Shown here: piece by piece, positions 43,060-51,479 of the stretch
Position numbering within the stretch: position 1 is the first letter of the stretch
Layout: the number at the start of each line of letters is the position of its first letter
NCBI RefSeq assembly: GCF_042611095.1
Contig: NZ_JBHFPV010000006.1
Span: 1-64,000 of the forward strand
Length of the DNA stretch: 64,000 nt
Direction: 5' to 3'
Source: Meishania litoralis
GTDB taxonomy: Bacteria; Bacteroidota; Bacteroidia; Flavobacteriales; Flavobacteriaceae
Program-made: the position numbers and the translations under genes
Notes under the pieces: model-generated
Databases searched by the model: none
Told to the model about the DNA's origin: nothing
What the model saw: only the letters and a program-made list of their open reading frames with translations

Positions 43060-45966
43060 TCAATTTATTATCGCCTTGTAAATGGCGTGCTGTATTCTGG
43101 TTCTGAGTCCGGTTTTCACCAATAAGGTATTCGATGCGGTAGGGTATGTTCTGTTCGAAAGAAATACATAGACCAATTCTTCTTCCGGATCTGCCCACGT
43201 ATATGTGCCCGTAAAACCACTATGTCCAAAGCTCTTTCGCGATACGCATTCACACGCCGGACCTCCACCGTTGGGATCGGGTTTGTCAAACCCAACACCT
43301 CTTCTGACCCTTCTATTACAGAAGTAGCAGGTATTGAATTTCTTTACTGTCCGCGACTCAAAAAATTTATGTCCGCCGTAATAGCCGTTCTGAAGGTACA
43401 TTTGCATAATTTTCGCCACATCATTGGCATTGCTGAACAATCCGGCATGACCACCGACCCCACCCTGCATTGCTGCACCCATATCATGAACATAGCCTTG
43501 AACCGTTTGATAGCGATAATATTTATCTATTTCGGACGGAACAATCATATTCTTCGGGAATCTTTCCAATGGATTATATGAGGTATGCGTCGCCCCGAGC
43601 GGGCCAAATATAAAGTCACTGGCCAATCGATCCAAAGATTGCTTATAGGTATCTTCAATGTATTTTTTCATTACATAATAGGGCACATCGCTGTAACGAT
43701 AGCGATTGGATTTTAGCTCTTGACGACCTATTCTATCATATATCGAATCCTTATAGGCATCGGTCAAAAAAAGGTTGTCGATCACCTTGATCGAAAAGCC
43801 GTCGGAAGGGGCGGTCCGATAAAATTCCCTTGAAGGTTTTCTTTGTTTATCCAAGGTACTGACATAAAATGCTATCCATGAAGGAAGTCTCCCATAATGT
43901 GAAAGGGCCTTTAGAACAGTAACATTCTTCAGTTCGGTATTTGCATATTCGGGCACCAGTTCTTGAAACGTATCGTTCAGTGCAATCTTTCCCTCTTCTT
44001 CCATCTTCATTATTATTGGCAATGTCGCCAATATCTTCGTCAAGGACGCCAAATCGTAGATATATTCAAGACCTATATCCGATTCTGACTCGTACGTAGG
44101 TTTTCCAAAACTTTTGTTGTAAACCACCTTGCCCTTTCTGGCGATCAATACCTGTGCGCCTGGATACATCAGGGAATCAAGCCCGTCATGTACCAATTTG
44201 TCAACTTCGGCCAATTTGGTTCCGCTCATTCCCACACGTTCGGGAATACTATACCCAAGACGTTTTAAGGATTCCAGCTTAATAGTGGTTCCCGCCGGAA
44301 ATTCTTTATTTGCACTGACCGGAAGAACCCCTTTGGCCGGAATGGCACCAAATATCAATTGCGCCGTTTTCCTTTGGGCGAATTCACTATTCTGATAACC
44401 TACCACTACCCCATCAATGTTATTGAACGAATCGATCTGCAAAAGCGAATAGGGCTTTGTAAAAACAGATAAAATGAGGTTCGAACTTCGCTCTTTGGCA
44501 ATTTCCTTTAGCCAGAACAGCTCATTTTTCGAAAATTCATAGGGCTTCCATGGGCTTTCATTGCTTTTATGAAGGCCTATAATGACAAGGTTATAATCCT
44601 TTAATTTCGCTTTGAGCGTTGCAATGTCCTTACCGTTTACTTGGTCCACATCGGTATATTTTCGCATTTCGGAAATAAACGGTTCATTGGGGGCATCACC
44701 GAACTTGACGTAGGCTATCTTTTTATTTTCCAGCTTCTTTACCCCCATTAGGTAATAGTCGTTTTTGATAACTGTTATGGCGTTTTCAATGGCTTCCTCA
44801 TACGCCAAATCGTCCTCGACAGTATTGAGGTCTTCGTTTAAGTTGTCAAGATCAACGAATCGATTTTTATGTAGACCGACCTTGTACTTGGCCTTCAAGA
44901 TCTTTTTTACCGAACCGGCCAAACGTTCTTCGGTAATTCTTCCTTTATTATAGGCCTTTAATAGCTTGTCCTTCGCTTTTTCAAGTTCGGTCGGCATCAA
45001 GAGAATGTCATTTCCGGCCAAAAAAGCTTCCAATTCTACCTCGCCGTTCTTACCATGGTGGGCAGCACCTTTCATGTTAAGCGCATCGGTAAAGACAAGA
45101 CCTTTGAAGTTCATTTCTTCCTTTAAAAGTCCCGTTATGATTTGTTCGGACAAAGATGATGGAAGGTCTTTCTTGAGTTCAAGGCTAGGGATGCCCAAAT
45201 GGGCCACCATTACGCTGCTCAGACCAGCTTCGATAGCTTTTTTGAAAGGGTAGAGTTCGATACTATCCAATCTTTTTTTTGTAAAATCGAGAACCGGTAG
45301 GGAATGGTGCGAATCGGTAGCGGTATCTCCATGCCCCGGAAAATGTTTTCCACTGGTCAGTACCCCGGCCCTTTCCATACCCTTCACCATGGCGATGCCC
45401 TTTCGGGCAACATTCTCGCGATCCTCCCCAAAAGACCGGTTTCCGATGATAGGATTCTCGGGGTTGATATTAATGTCAAGAACAGGTGCAAAATTAATAT
45501 GGATGCCCAATCGTTTGGCATGCAGGCCTATTCGGTAACCGACGTTCTCGACAATGGAATCATCGGTAATGGCACCCAAGGTCATGTTCCATGGAAACGC
45601 ATAGGTAGAGTCAAGCCGCATGGCCACGCCCCATTCGGCATCCATACCTATCAACAATGGTGTTTTAGAAGCTTTTTGATATTCGTTGGTCAATTTGGCC
45701 TGGGCCACCGGACCGCCCGGCAAAAAAATAACCCCGCCAATCTGATGTTCTTCAATAAGGTGCTTAATTCTATCTGTACTATTCTTATTTTCGTTAGAGC
45801 CGATACTGACCATAAAAAGTTGCCCCACCCTTTCCTCTAAAGACATGGCATTATACCGCGCATCTACCCAATTCTGTTGAAGAAGGCTATCACTAGCCAC
45901 TAAAGGGTCTTTTTGGGCCTGGGCGACCATCAAAAAAAACAAAACAAAAACAGTAAAAAAACGCAT
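43060..45966 (-). CDS. GH3 beta-N-acetylglucosaminidase fused to a beta-lactamase-like serine hydrolase
   Basis: The 968-residue protein has a signal peptide (residues 1-17), then a family 3 glycoside hydrolase domain with GKHFPGHGDTATDSHHSLP (about residue 208), characteristic of NagZ, and the nucleophile in FTDALNMKGA (about 292). A GH3 C-terminal domain follows. From about residue 600 there is a class C beta-lactamase/DD-peptidase-like domain with the SxxK motif SLTK near 646 and HSGFTGTYTW near the C-terminus. It probably cleaves GlcNAc-anhydroMurNAc or related muropeptides in the periplasm. This fusion is common in Bacteroidota. Confidence 0.92.
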   Translation of the reverse strand: MRFFTVFVLFFLMVAQAQKDPLVASDSLLQQNWVDARYNAMSLEERVGQLFMVSIGSNENKNSTDRIKHLIEEHQIGGVIFLPGGPVAQAKLTNEYQKASKTPLLIGMDAEWGVAMRLDSTYAFPWNMTLGAITDDSIVENVGYRIGLHAKRLGIHINFAPVLDININPENPIIGNRSFGEDRENVARKGIAMVKGMERAGVLTSGKHFPGHGDTATDSHHSLPVLDFTKKRLDSIELYPFKKAIEAGLSSVMVAHLGIPSLELKKDLPSSLSEQIITGLLKEEMNFKGLVFTDALNMKGAAHHGKNGEVELEAFLAGNDILLMPTELEKAKDKLLKAYNKGRITEERLAGSVKKILKAKYKVGLHKNRFVDLDNLNEDLNTVEDDLAYEEAIENAITVIKNDYYLMGVKKLENKKIAYVKFGDAPNEPFISEMRKYTDVDQVNGKDIATLKAKLKDYNLVIIGLHKSNESPWKPYEFSKNELFWLKEIAKERSSNLILSVFTKPYSLLQIDSFNNIDGVVVGYQNSEFAQRKTAQLIFGAIPAKGVLPVSANKEFPAGTTIKLESLKRLGYSIPERVGMSGTKLAEVDKLVHDGLDSLMYPGAQVLIARKGKVVYNKSFGKPTYESESDIGLEYIYDLASLTKILATLPIIMKMEEEGKIALNDTFQELVPEYANTELKNVTVLKALSHYGRLPSWIAFYVSTLDKQRKPSREFYRTAPSDGFSIKVIDNLFLTDAYKDSIYDRIGRQELKSNRYRYSDVPYYVMKKYIEDTYKQSLDRLASDFIFGPLGATHTSYNPLERFPKNMIVPSEIDKYYRYQTVQGYVHDMGAAMQGGVGGHAGLFSNANDVAKIMQMYLQNGYYGGHKFFESRTVKKFNTCYFCNRRVRRGVGFDKPDPNGGGPACECVSRKSFGHSGFTGTYTWADPEEELVYVFLSNRTYPTASNTLLVKTGLRTRIQHAIYKAIIN

Positions 45967-46071
45967 ATAAAATTGGTCTATGGAAATAACTTAAAACCGT
46001 ATCGATTATTGCACTTTATCGGGTTTTTAAAGCGATACCATCAAATTTTCAATTATCGTACCAGAAACAGG

Positions 46072-46554
46072 TCACATAAATCGGGCATGCCAACTTTCGG
46101 AAGCAGGAACCTCCCAATTCTCAAGATATTCAAGTTTGTTCGCCACGAGATTGTTAAAGACTACCGTGTTTTTTGACACGGCTTTTTGACTTGCCATTTT
46201 CTTAAAATCGGCCAAGGGCTTATAAGCGATGAAATCACCCTGTTTATAGGACACATTCATTTTATCGAGCAGTTGCAAACCATACTTCTTCTCCAAACCT
46301 TGAATGAAATGTACCGAAGCATCGATAGAACATCCGGAAGCCGAAGTTAAGGATTGGTCAAGTGCCAATATAATAAAGCGTCTGTACCGAATCTCAAAGC
46401 CCGCCTTAAGGTCACTGCCGTGTGCCGTCCATGCGTCTATAAATTGGCCCAAAGATTGTTCGACCTCTTGCAGTTCGGTTTCAGTAAAACTCCTGCTGGC
46501 CTGATATATCCACACCCGGGATTCATCAGGAAGCGCATTAAAATCTACTAGCAT
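46072..46554 (-). CDS. Conserved Bacteroidota protein of unknown function
   Basis: The 160-residue protein begins MLVDFNALPDESRVWIYQASR, has no signal peptide or membrane segment, and contains WTAHGSDLKAGFEIRY and a cysteine in SASGCSIDASV. Proteins of this look are sometimes labelled ABC transporter ATPase, but no Walker motif is present, so that label is not supported. It follows the Fe-S protein gene by 36 bases and is probably in the same operon. Its function is unknown. Confidence 0.75.
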   Translation of the reverse strand: MLVDFNALPDESRVWIYQASRSFTETELQEVEQSLGQFIDAWTAHGSDLKAGFEIRYRRFIILALDQSLTSASGCSIDASVHFIQGLEKKYGLQLLDKMNVSYKQGDFIAYKPLADFKKMASQKAVSKNTVVFNNLVANKLEYLENWEVPASESWHARFM

Positions 46555-46590
46555 ATTCTATTATTTGGGGCGGCCTCGTGAAAGCCATTG

Positions 46591-47382
46591 TCAAAGATCT
46601 TCTGCATTCGCTATGAGTTCGGCGATATCCATCACTTGAACGGCCGTCTCCTTTTCTTTATTCTTCACACCATCGGTCATCATCGTGTTGCAAAATGGGC
46701 AGGCCGCGGCAATGATTTCGGGTTCTGTTTCAAGTGCCTGTTCGGTGCGCTCGATGTTGATGTCTTTGTGCCCTTTTTCAGGCTCTTTGAACATCTGTGC
46801 ACCCCCCGCTCCACAGCAAAGTCCCTTCTTTCTGCAATTTTTCATTTCCACCAGTTCGGCATCCAGTTTTTTTATCAAATCTCTCGGTGCCTCATAAACA
46901 TCGTTCGCACGGCCCAAATAACATGGATCGTGGTACGTTATCTTTTTTCCTTTCAATTTTCCGCCTTGCATTGAAATTCTTCCCTCTTCCAACAATTGTT
47001 TCAAGAACTGGGTATGGTGAACTACCTCATAGTTTCCGCCGAGACCTGGGTATTCATTTTTTATGGTGTTAAAGCAATGCGGACAGGCGGTAACCACTTT
47101 TTTTATCCCATAGGCATTAAGAACTTCAATATTCGTGACCGCCTGCATTTGAAACAAGAATTCGTTGCCTGCCCTTTTGGCCGGGTCGCCGGTACAACTT
47201 TCCTCAGTGCCAAGAACGGCAAAGGAGACATTGGCTTTGTTCAAAATTTTGACAAAAGCCTTGGTAATCTTTTTGGCCCGGTCATCAAAACTACCTGCAC
47301 AGCCCACCCAAAACAATACCTCTGGTTGTTCTCCCTTGGCGAAAAGTTCAGCCATAGTCGGTACTTTCAGTATATTTTCCAT
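46591..47382 (-). CDS. Fe-S binding CCG-domain protein (HdrB/GlcF-like)
   Basis: The 263-residue protein has two cysteine-rich CCG repeats: EVLFWVGCAGSFDDR and ACPHCFNTIKNEY in the first half, then YHDPCYLGR, KGLCCGAGGAQMF and AACPFCNTM in the second. The family (heterodisulfide reductase subunit B, glycolate oxidase GlcF, LutA) binds an unusual Fe-S cluster and handles electrons or thiols. It lies 14 bases after the membrane Fe-S protein gene, and the two probably form one membrane-bound redox complex. Confidence 0.88.
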   Translation of the reverse strand: MENILKVPTMAELFAKGEQPEVLFWVGCAGSFDDRAKKITKAFVKILNKANVSFAVLGTEESCTGDPAKRAGNEFLFQMQAVTNIEVLNAYGIKKVVTACPHCFNTIKNEYPGLGGNYEVVHHTQFLKQLLEEGRISMQGGKLKGKKITYHDPCYLGRANDVYEAPRDLIKKLDAELVEMKNCRKKGLCCGAGGAQMFKEPEKGHKDINIERTEQALETEPEIIAAACPFCNTMMTDGVKNKEKETAVQVMDIAELIANAEDL

Positions 47383-47396
47383 AGCGTCTTACCTTT

Positions 47397-48719
47397 TTAT
47401 TCTTGACTCCAATTAAGTCGGTCCATTTGATTGAAGGGCCAAGGTGCACCATTGTTTTCGATGTTGCCCATCATATTGTTCAGTTCGCTCGGTGCGGCCG
47501 ATTGTTCCATGACAAGAAACTGTCTCATATCCATAATGATAGAAAGGGGGTCGATACTAACGGGACAGGCCTCCACACAGGCATTGCACGAGGTGCAGGC
47601 CCAAAGTTCTTCCCGCGTTATGTAATCGTCGAGAAGCTGTTTTCCATCATCGACAAATTGACTCTTGTTGGCCTCAATGTTCTTACCTACTTCTTCGAGC
47701 CTATCTCGCGTATCCATCATTATTTTTCTGGGCGAAAGCTTCTTTCCTGTCAAATTCGCCGGACATTCGCTGGTACATCGTCCGCACTCCGTGCAGGTAT
47801 AGGCGTTCAAAAGCTGTAACCAAGAAAGGTCCTTCACATCTGAAGCCCCGAACTTTTCTGGGACAGGAGCATCTTCGGGCGGTGCGGCAAAAGGATCGGC
47901 AGAAGGGTCCATCATCAATTTTACTTCTTTCGTCACGGCATCATTATTCTTGAAGCTTCCCTTCGGACCCAATTTTCCAAAATAAGTGTTCGGAAACGCC
48001 AATAAAATATGTAAGTGTTTCGAATAATAGAGGTAGTTCAAAAAAAACAATATTCCCAAAATATGAAGCCACCAAGCCGTTCGCTCTATCGTAATCAACG
48101 TTGGAATGCCCATTCCATCCAAAAAAAATGCAATGTGGCCGCTTATGGGAAACGACCCTGCCTGAACATAATGTTCTGCCCCTAACTGCTGTAATTTAAA
48201 ATCGGCGGCATTCATGGTCAGAAAGAGCAGCATTAAGACCATTTCTATATAAAGGATAAGATTGCCATCTTTCTTTGGCCAACCTTTCATTTCGGGCTTT
48301 ACAAAACGTTTCAGCTTGATGATGTTTCTTCGGATCCAAAAAACCGCTACGGCAAAGATTACCAAGAAGGCCAATACTTCAAAAGAAGCGATCAGAATAT
48401 CATACAAGTTTCCCAAAGGTGCGAATACGCGATGGGTTCCAAAAAGTCCATCGATAACAATTTCAAGAACTTCGATGTTGATAATAATAAAGCCTACATA
48501 TACAATGGTGTGTAATAAACCGGGTATAGGCCGAACGACCATTTTAGTCTGCCCGAAAGCAATACGAAGCATATTGTTCCAACGCTTTGGTCTGTTATCG
48601 GCAACGTCGATAGATTTACCCAATTTAATGTTGCGGGCCAGACGTTTAACGTTTTTTACGAAGAACGCAATCGCGCCGATAAATACAAGGGCAAATAAGA
48701 TATTGGGGATGTACTGCAT
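47397..48719 (-). CDS. Membrane-bound ferredoxin-type Fe-S oxidoreductase subunit (HdrC/FadF-like)
   Basis: The 440-residue protein has five or six hydrophobic helices in the first 260 residues, with several histidines that could bind heme as in NarI/HdrE-type domains. A soluble domain follows with two 4Fe-4S motifs, CTECGRCTSECP and CTSCNACVEACP. With the CCG protein downstream it resembles quinone-linked redox modules. Its ATG immediately abuts the stop codon of the MCE gene. The electron donor is unknown; an electron-transfer flavoprotein or an organic acid is possible. Confidence 0.87.
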   Translation of the reverse strand: MQYIPNILFALVFIGAIAFFVKNVKRLARNIKLGKSIDVADNRPKRWNNMLRIAFGQTKMVVRPIPGLLHTIVYVGFIIINIEVLEIVIDGLFGTHRVFAPLGNLYDILIASFEVLAFLVIFAVAVFWIRRNIIKLKRFVKPEMKGWPKKDGNLILYIEMVLMLLFLTMNAADFKLQQLGAEHYVQAGSFPISGHIAFFLDGMGIPTLITIERTAWWLHILGILFFLNYLYYSKHLHILLAFPNTYFGKLGPKGSFKNNDAVTKEVKLMMDPSADPFAAPPEDAPVPEKFGASDVKDLSWLQLLNAYTCTECGRCTSECPANLTGKKLSPRKIMMDTRDRLEEVGKNIEANKSQFVDDGKQLLDDYITREELWACTSCNACVEACPVSIDPLSIIMDMRQFLVMEQSAAPSELNNMMGNIENNGAPWPFNQMDRLNWSQE

Positions 48720-49688
48720 TTAGTTGTCCTCTATTTTCTCTGCCGGATCATCTTCCGGAACGGTATAGTCTTTCTGTTTTTTGCCGAATACGGACACGTT
48801 GACGTAACGTTTCGGATTTAATCGAAAATCTTGTAACAACAGATCCAATTCCCTTGAGGCACTGTTAAGGTTCTTGTAAAGTTCTTCATCTTTCATAAGT
48901 TTGCCCAATGTGCCATCGCCTTGATCGATACGTGCCATAATATTGTCCAAATTGGCGACCGTTGACTCAAGACTTGCCAATGTTCTTCCCAAACCTGCAT
49001 TATTGAGCGAATCGGAAAGTTTGGCAAAATTGTTCGTAAGTTCCCTAAAGTTTGTCAATGAACTATCCAATTTGCCTTCATTGTTCTTCAAAAGGTCGTT
49101 AAGCAACGCTGCACTTCCCTGCAGGCTCTTCATCAACTGGCTTAAACCGGAAATGCTTTCCCGCAGATCTCTTTTGGTGGTGGCATCCAACACTTGGTTT
49201 ACGTTCATCATCAAAGAATCGGCATTAGTCACTGCCCCCTCGACTTTATTTTTCAAGGGATTAAGGCTCGATTGCACCAATTCGGTGATCCCCGGTCTCG
49301 TACTTGTGGTCAAAGTGTCCCCCGATTTTGCAACCGGGGCACCGTCAAAAACTGGCATGATCTGAATACCCTTGCCCCCTATGATGCCCGTATCGAAAAG
49401 TTCGGCCTTACTGTTTTTAGAAAATTCAAAATCGTTGTTTACGGTAAAGGTTACCAAAAGATTGCCGGATTGATCCTTGAATTTTATATTATTGACCGTT
49501 CCGACGGATAATCCATTTATAGAGACCTGTGTTCCTGCCTGAAGCCCGCCCACATTTTCGTAAACCGCATATAGCGTCTTGCTGTCGTCGAAGAGGGGCG
49601 TCGATTTGAGGTAGCTAAACCCCAAAATAAACAAAAGAATACCCCCGACTACGATAATTCCGGTCTTAACTTCCTTAGATAGTTTCAA
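48720..49688 (-). CDS. MCE/MlaD-family lipid-transport protein
   Basis: The 322-residue protein has one N-terminal membrane anchor (residues 10-27), then the MCE domain with LYAVYENVGGLQAGTQVSING and the hydrophobic GIIGGKGIQIMP strand. A long helical tail rich in Asn, Leu and Ser (about 145-290) follows. It should form hexamers that carry phospholipids between inner and outer membranes. The ATPase and permease partners (MlaF, MlaE) are not in the window. It is 53 bases downstream of the amidase gene on the same strand. Confidence 0.9.
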   Translation of the reverse strand: MKLSKEVKTGIIVVGGILLFILGFSYLKSTPLFDDSKTLYAVYENVGGLQAGTQVSINGLSVGTVNNIKFKDQSGNLLVTFTVNNDFEFSKNSKAELFDTGIIGGKGIQIMPVFDGAPVAKSGDTLTTSTRPGITELVQSSLNPLKNKVEGAVTNADSLMMNVNQVLDATTKRDLRESISGLSQLMKSLQGSAALLNDLLKNNEGKLDSSLTNFRELTNNFAKLSDSLNNAGLGRTLASLESTVANLDNIMARIDQGDGTLGKLMKDEELYKNLNSASRELDLLLQDFRLNPKRYVNVSVFGKKQKDYTVPEDDPAEKIEDN

Positions 49689-49741
49689 TAGATCGATTTT
49701 CAGTTACTAACAAAATTATGAATAATATTGAAATGGAATAA

Positions 49742-51325
49742 TTATTCGTTTACGTATTTAAGCGCCTCGTTCAACGTAATGCGCTTACCGTCTTTGTAGG
49801 CCACGATGTAAGAAGTCGGATAGCCCTTCGTATCGGCCTTGGACTTGAGAGCTTTTGCTTCTTCATAAGTTGTGGCATTGCCGTACATATAGCGAAATAG
49901 ATTTTTGACCGGCTCTTTTGAGAGCGTGTCAAGACCATTGAAGTTAGCCGGTTCAAGTGGAATTACCTGTGAGCTGGCCAAAAGCTGTACCTTATAAACA
50001 ACCTGCAAGACTTCATCCGGTTTTTTTTCATTGGTTGAATCAGCATCTATGGGACTGGCCTTGGGTTTTTCCGCGACGGATTCTTTTTCAGCTTCTATTT
50101 CGTTAGCTTTTTTTGCGGCTTCTTCATCTTTTCGTTTTTGTGCAAGCGCGGCCAACTCCTTCTTTTTTATCTCTTCTGCCAACCTATCCTTTTCTGCTTG
50201 GGCATCCTGGGCATCCTGGGCCTTTTTAGCTTCTTCGGCCAGGCGCTCTTTTTCGGCCAATTCATCTTTTGCTTTTTGAGCCGCTGCCTCAAGACGTTCT
50301 TTTTCAAGCTCTGCCTCCTTTGCCTTTCTAGCAGCCTCTTCGTCCTTTCTCTTTTGCGCCAGTACCTCCAATTCTTTCTTTTTCGCTTCAATGGCGATCC
50401 GATCCTTTTCGGCCTGATCTGCTTTTGCCTTTTCGGCCGCCAATGCTTTCGCTTCTTTTTGGTCGTTTTCAACGGTTTTTAAGGTGCTTTCACCTTCAGG
50501 CTGTGCAGTTGGTTCAGGTGTATTCGAAGCAACAAGGGGAGCATTCGACCTGATACCCGAACGATATCTTAAAATCGCATCGGCAATTGCAGTGCCCATT
50601 TCCGATTGGCCCTTACTAGAATTCAGATATGCCCCTTCGGACTTGTTGGTCAAAAAACCGGTCTCGATAAGCACACTGGGCATAAAGGTCTGGTGCAATA
50701 CAATAAATCCGGCCTGCTTCACCTCCCTATCCTTTCTTTTGAGTTTTCCTGCGAAATTCTCCTGTATATTCTTTGCCAGGGCTATACTTTGATCGAGAAA
50801 CTCCTCCTGCATAATGGTCAGGCCAATGACCGACTCCGGCGAGTTGATATCATAATCGGCATACCTTGTCTCGTAATTATCCTCAAGATAGATGACCGAG
50901 TTCTCTTTTTTGGCAATTTCAAAATTCTGTTTGTTGGCATGAAGGCCCAAAACAAAGGTACCCGCCCCATAGGCATCCGAGGTATGGGAATCGCAATGTA
51001 CCGACACGAAAAGATCCGCATTGGCCTTGTTCGCTATCTCTCCCCTTACATATAGGTCAACAAAAGTATCGTCATTACGGGTGTAGATTACTTTTATGTC
51101 CGAATTTTGTTCAAGGATCGAGCCGACCCTTAGTACGATGTTCAATGCGATGTTCTTTTCGAGGTATCCGTTGCCCAGATTCCCCGGATCATGCCCGCCA
51201 TGACCGGCATCTAAAACGACCACGAATTTATCATCATTTTCTTGATAGGCATAGCTACTTGGGGTATGCAAAAGAAAATGGATTACTACTAAAATTGACA
51301 TGAAAAAAGAAGGTTTCCTCTTCAT
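49742..51325 (-). CDS. N-acetylmuramoyl-L-alanine amidase (Amidase_3) with coiled-coil and SPOR-like tail
   Basis: The 527-residue protein has a signal peptide ending near residue 26. The amidase_3 domain follows, with FVVVLDAGHGGHDPGN (zinc His) at about 32, GYLEKNIALNI, SVHCDSHTSD and the catalytic VLIETGFLTNKSEG near 226. Residues 280-425 are a long Lys/Glu/Ala-rich coiled-coil with internal repeats such as AEKDRLAEE and AQKRKDEEA. The C-terminus (VYKVQLLASSQVIPL) looks like a SPOR-type peptidoglycan-binding domain. It cleaves the MurNAc-L-Ala bond during cell separation or recycling. Confidence 0.92.
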   Translation of the reverse strand: MKRKPSFFMSILVVIHFLLHTPSSYAYQENDDKFVVVLDAGHGGHDPGNLGNGYLEKNIALNIVLRVGSILEQNSDIKVIYTRNDDTFVDLYVRGEIANKANADLFVSVHCDSHTSDAYGAGTFVLGLHANKQNFEIAKKENSVIYLEDNYETRYADYDINSPESVIGLTIMQEEFLDQSIALAKNIQENFAGKLKRKDREVKQAGFIVLHQTFMPSVLIETGFLTNKSEGAYLNSSKGQSEMGTAIADAILRYRSGIRSNAPLVASNTPEPTAQPEGESTLKTVENDQKEAKALAAEKAKADQAEKDRIAIEAKKKELEVLAQKRKDEEAARKAKEAELEKERLEAAAQKAKDELAEKERLAEEAKKAQDAQDAQAEKDRLAEEIKKKELAALAQKRKDEEAAKKANEIEAEKESVAEKPKASPIDADSTNEKKPDEVLQVVYKVQLLASSQVIPLEPANFNGLDTLSKEPVKNLFRYMYGNATTYEEAKALKSKADTKGYPTSYIVAYKDGKRITLNEALKYVNE

Positions 51326-51479
51326 TATGGCATTTTTTTGGGGAAGCTCACCAAGGTTAAATTTATTGTAATACCCTATTACGGGAACAAAAAATATATG
51401 TAAGTTTGACTGCCTAAATAGCGATAAGTATCAGTATCGACAAGAAAGCCAAACCTTCACAAAAATAGGATATCTAGCT

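Noticed and set aside
46072..46554. An ABC transporter ATPase
   Set aside because: No Walker A, Walker B or signature motif is present in the 160 residues.
50195..50225. Short tandem duplication in the amidase gene around GCATCCTGG
   Set aside because: Two 9-bp units in a repetitive coiled-coil are expected from slippage and do not disturb the frame.
50031..50482. Overlapping ORFs opposite the amidase coiled-coil
   Set aside because: Low-complexity shadows of the Lys/Glu/Ala repeat, with no domain or independent start signal.
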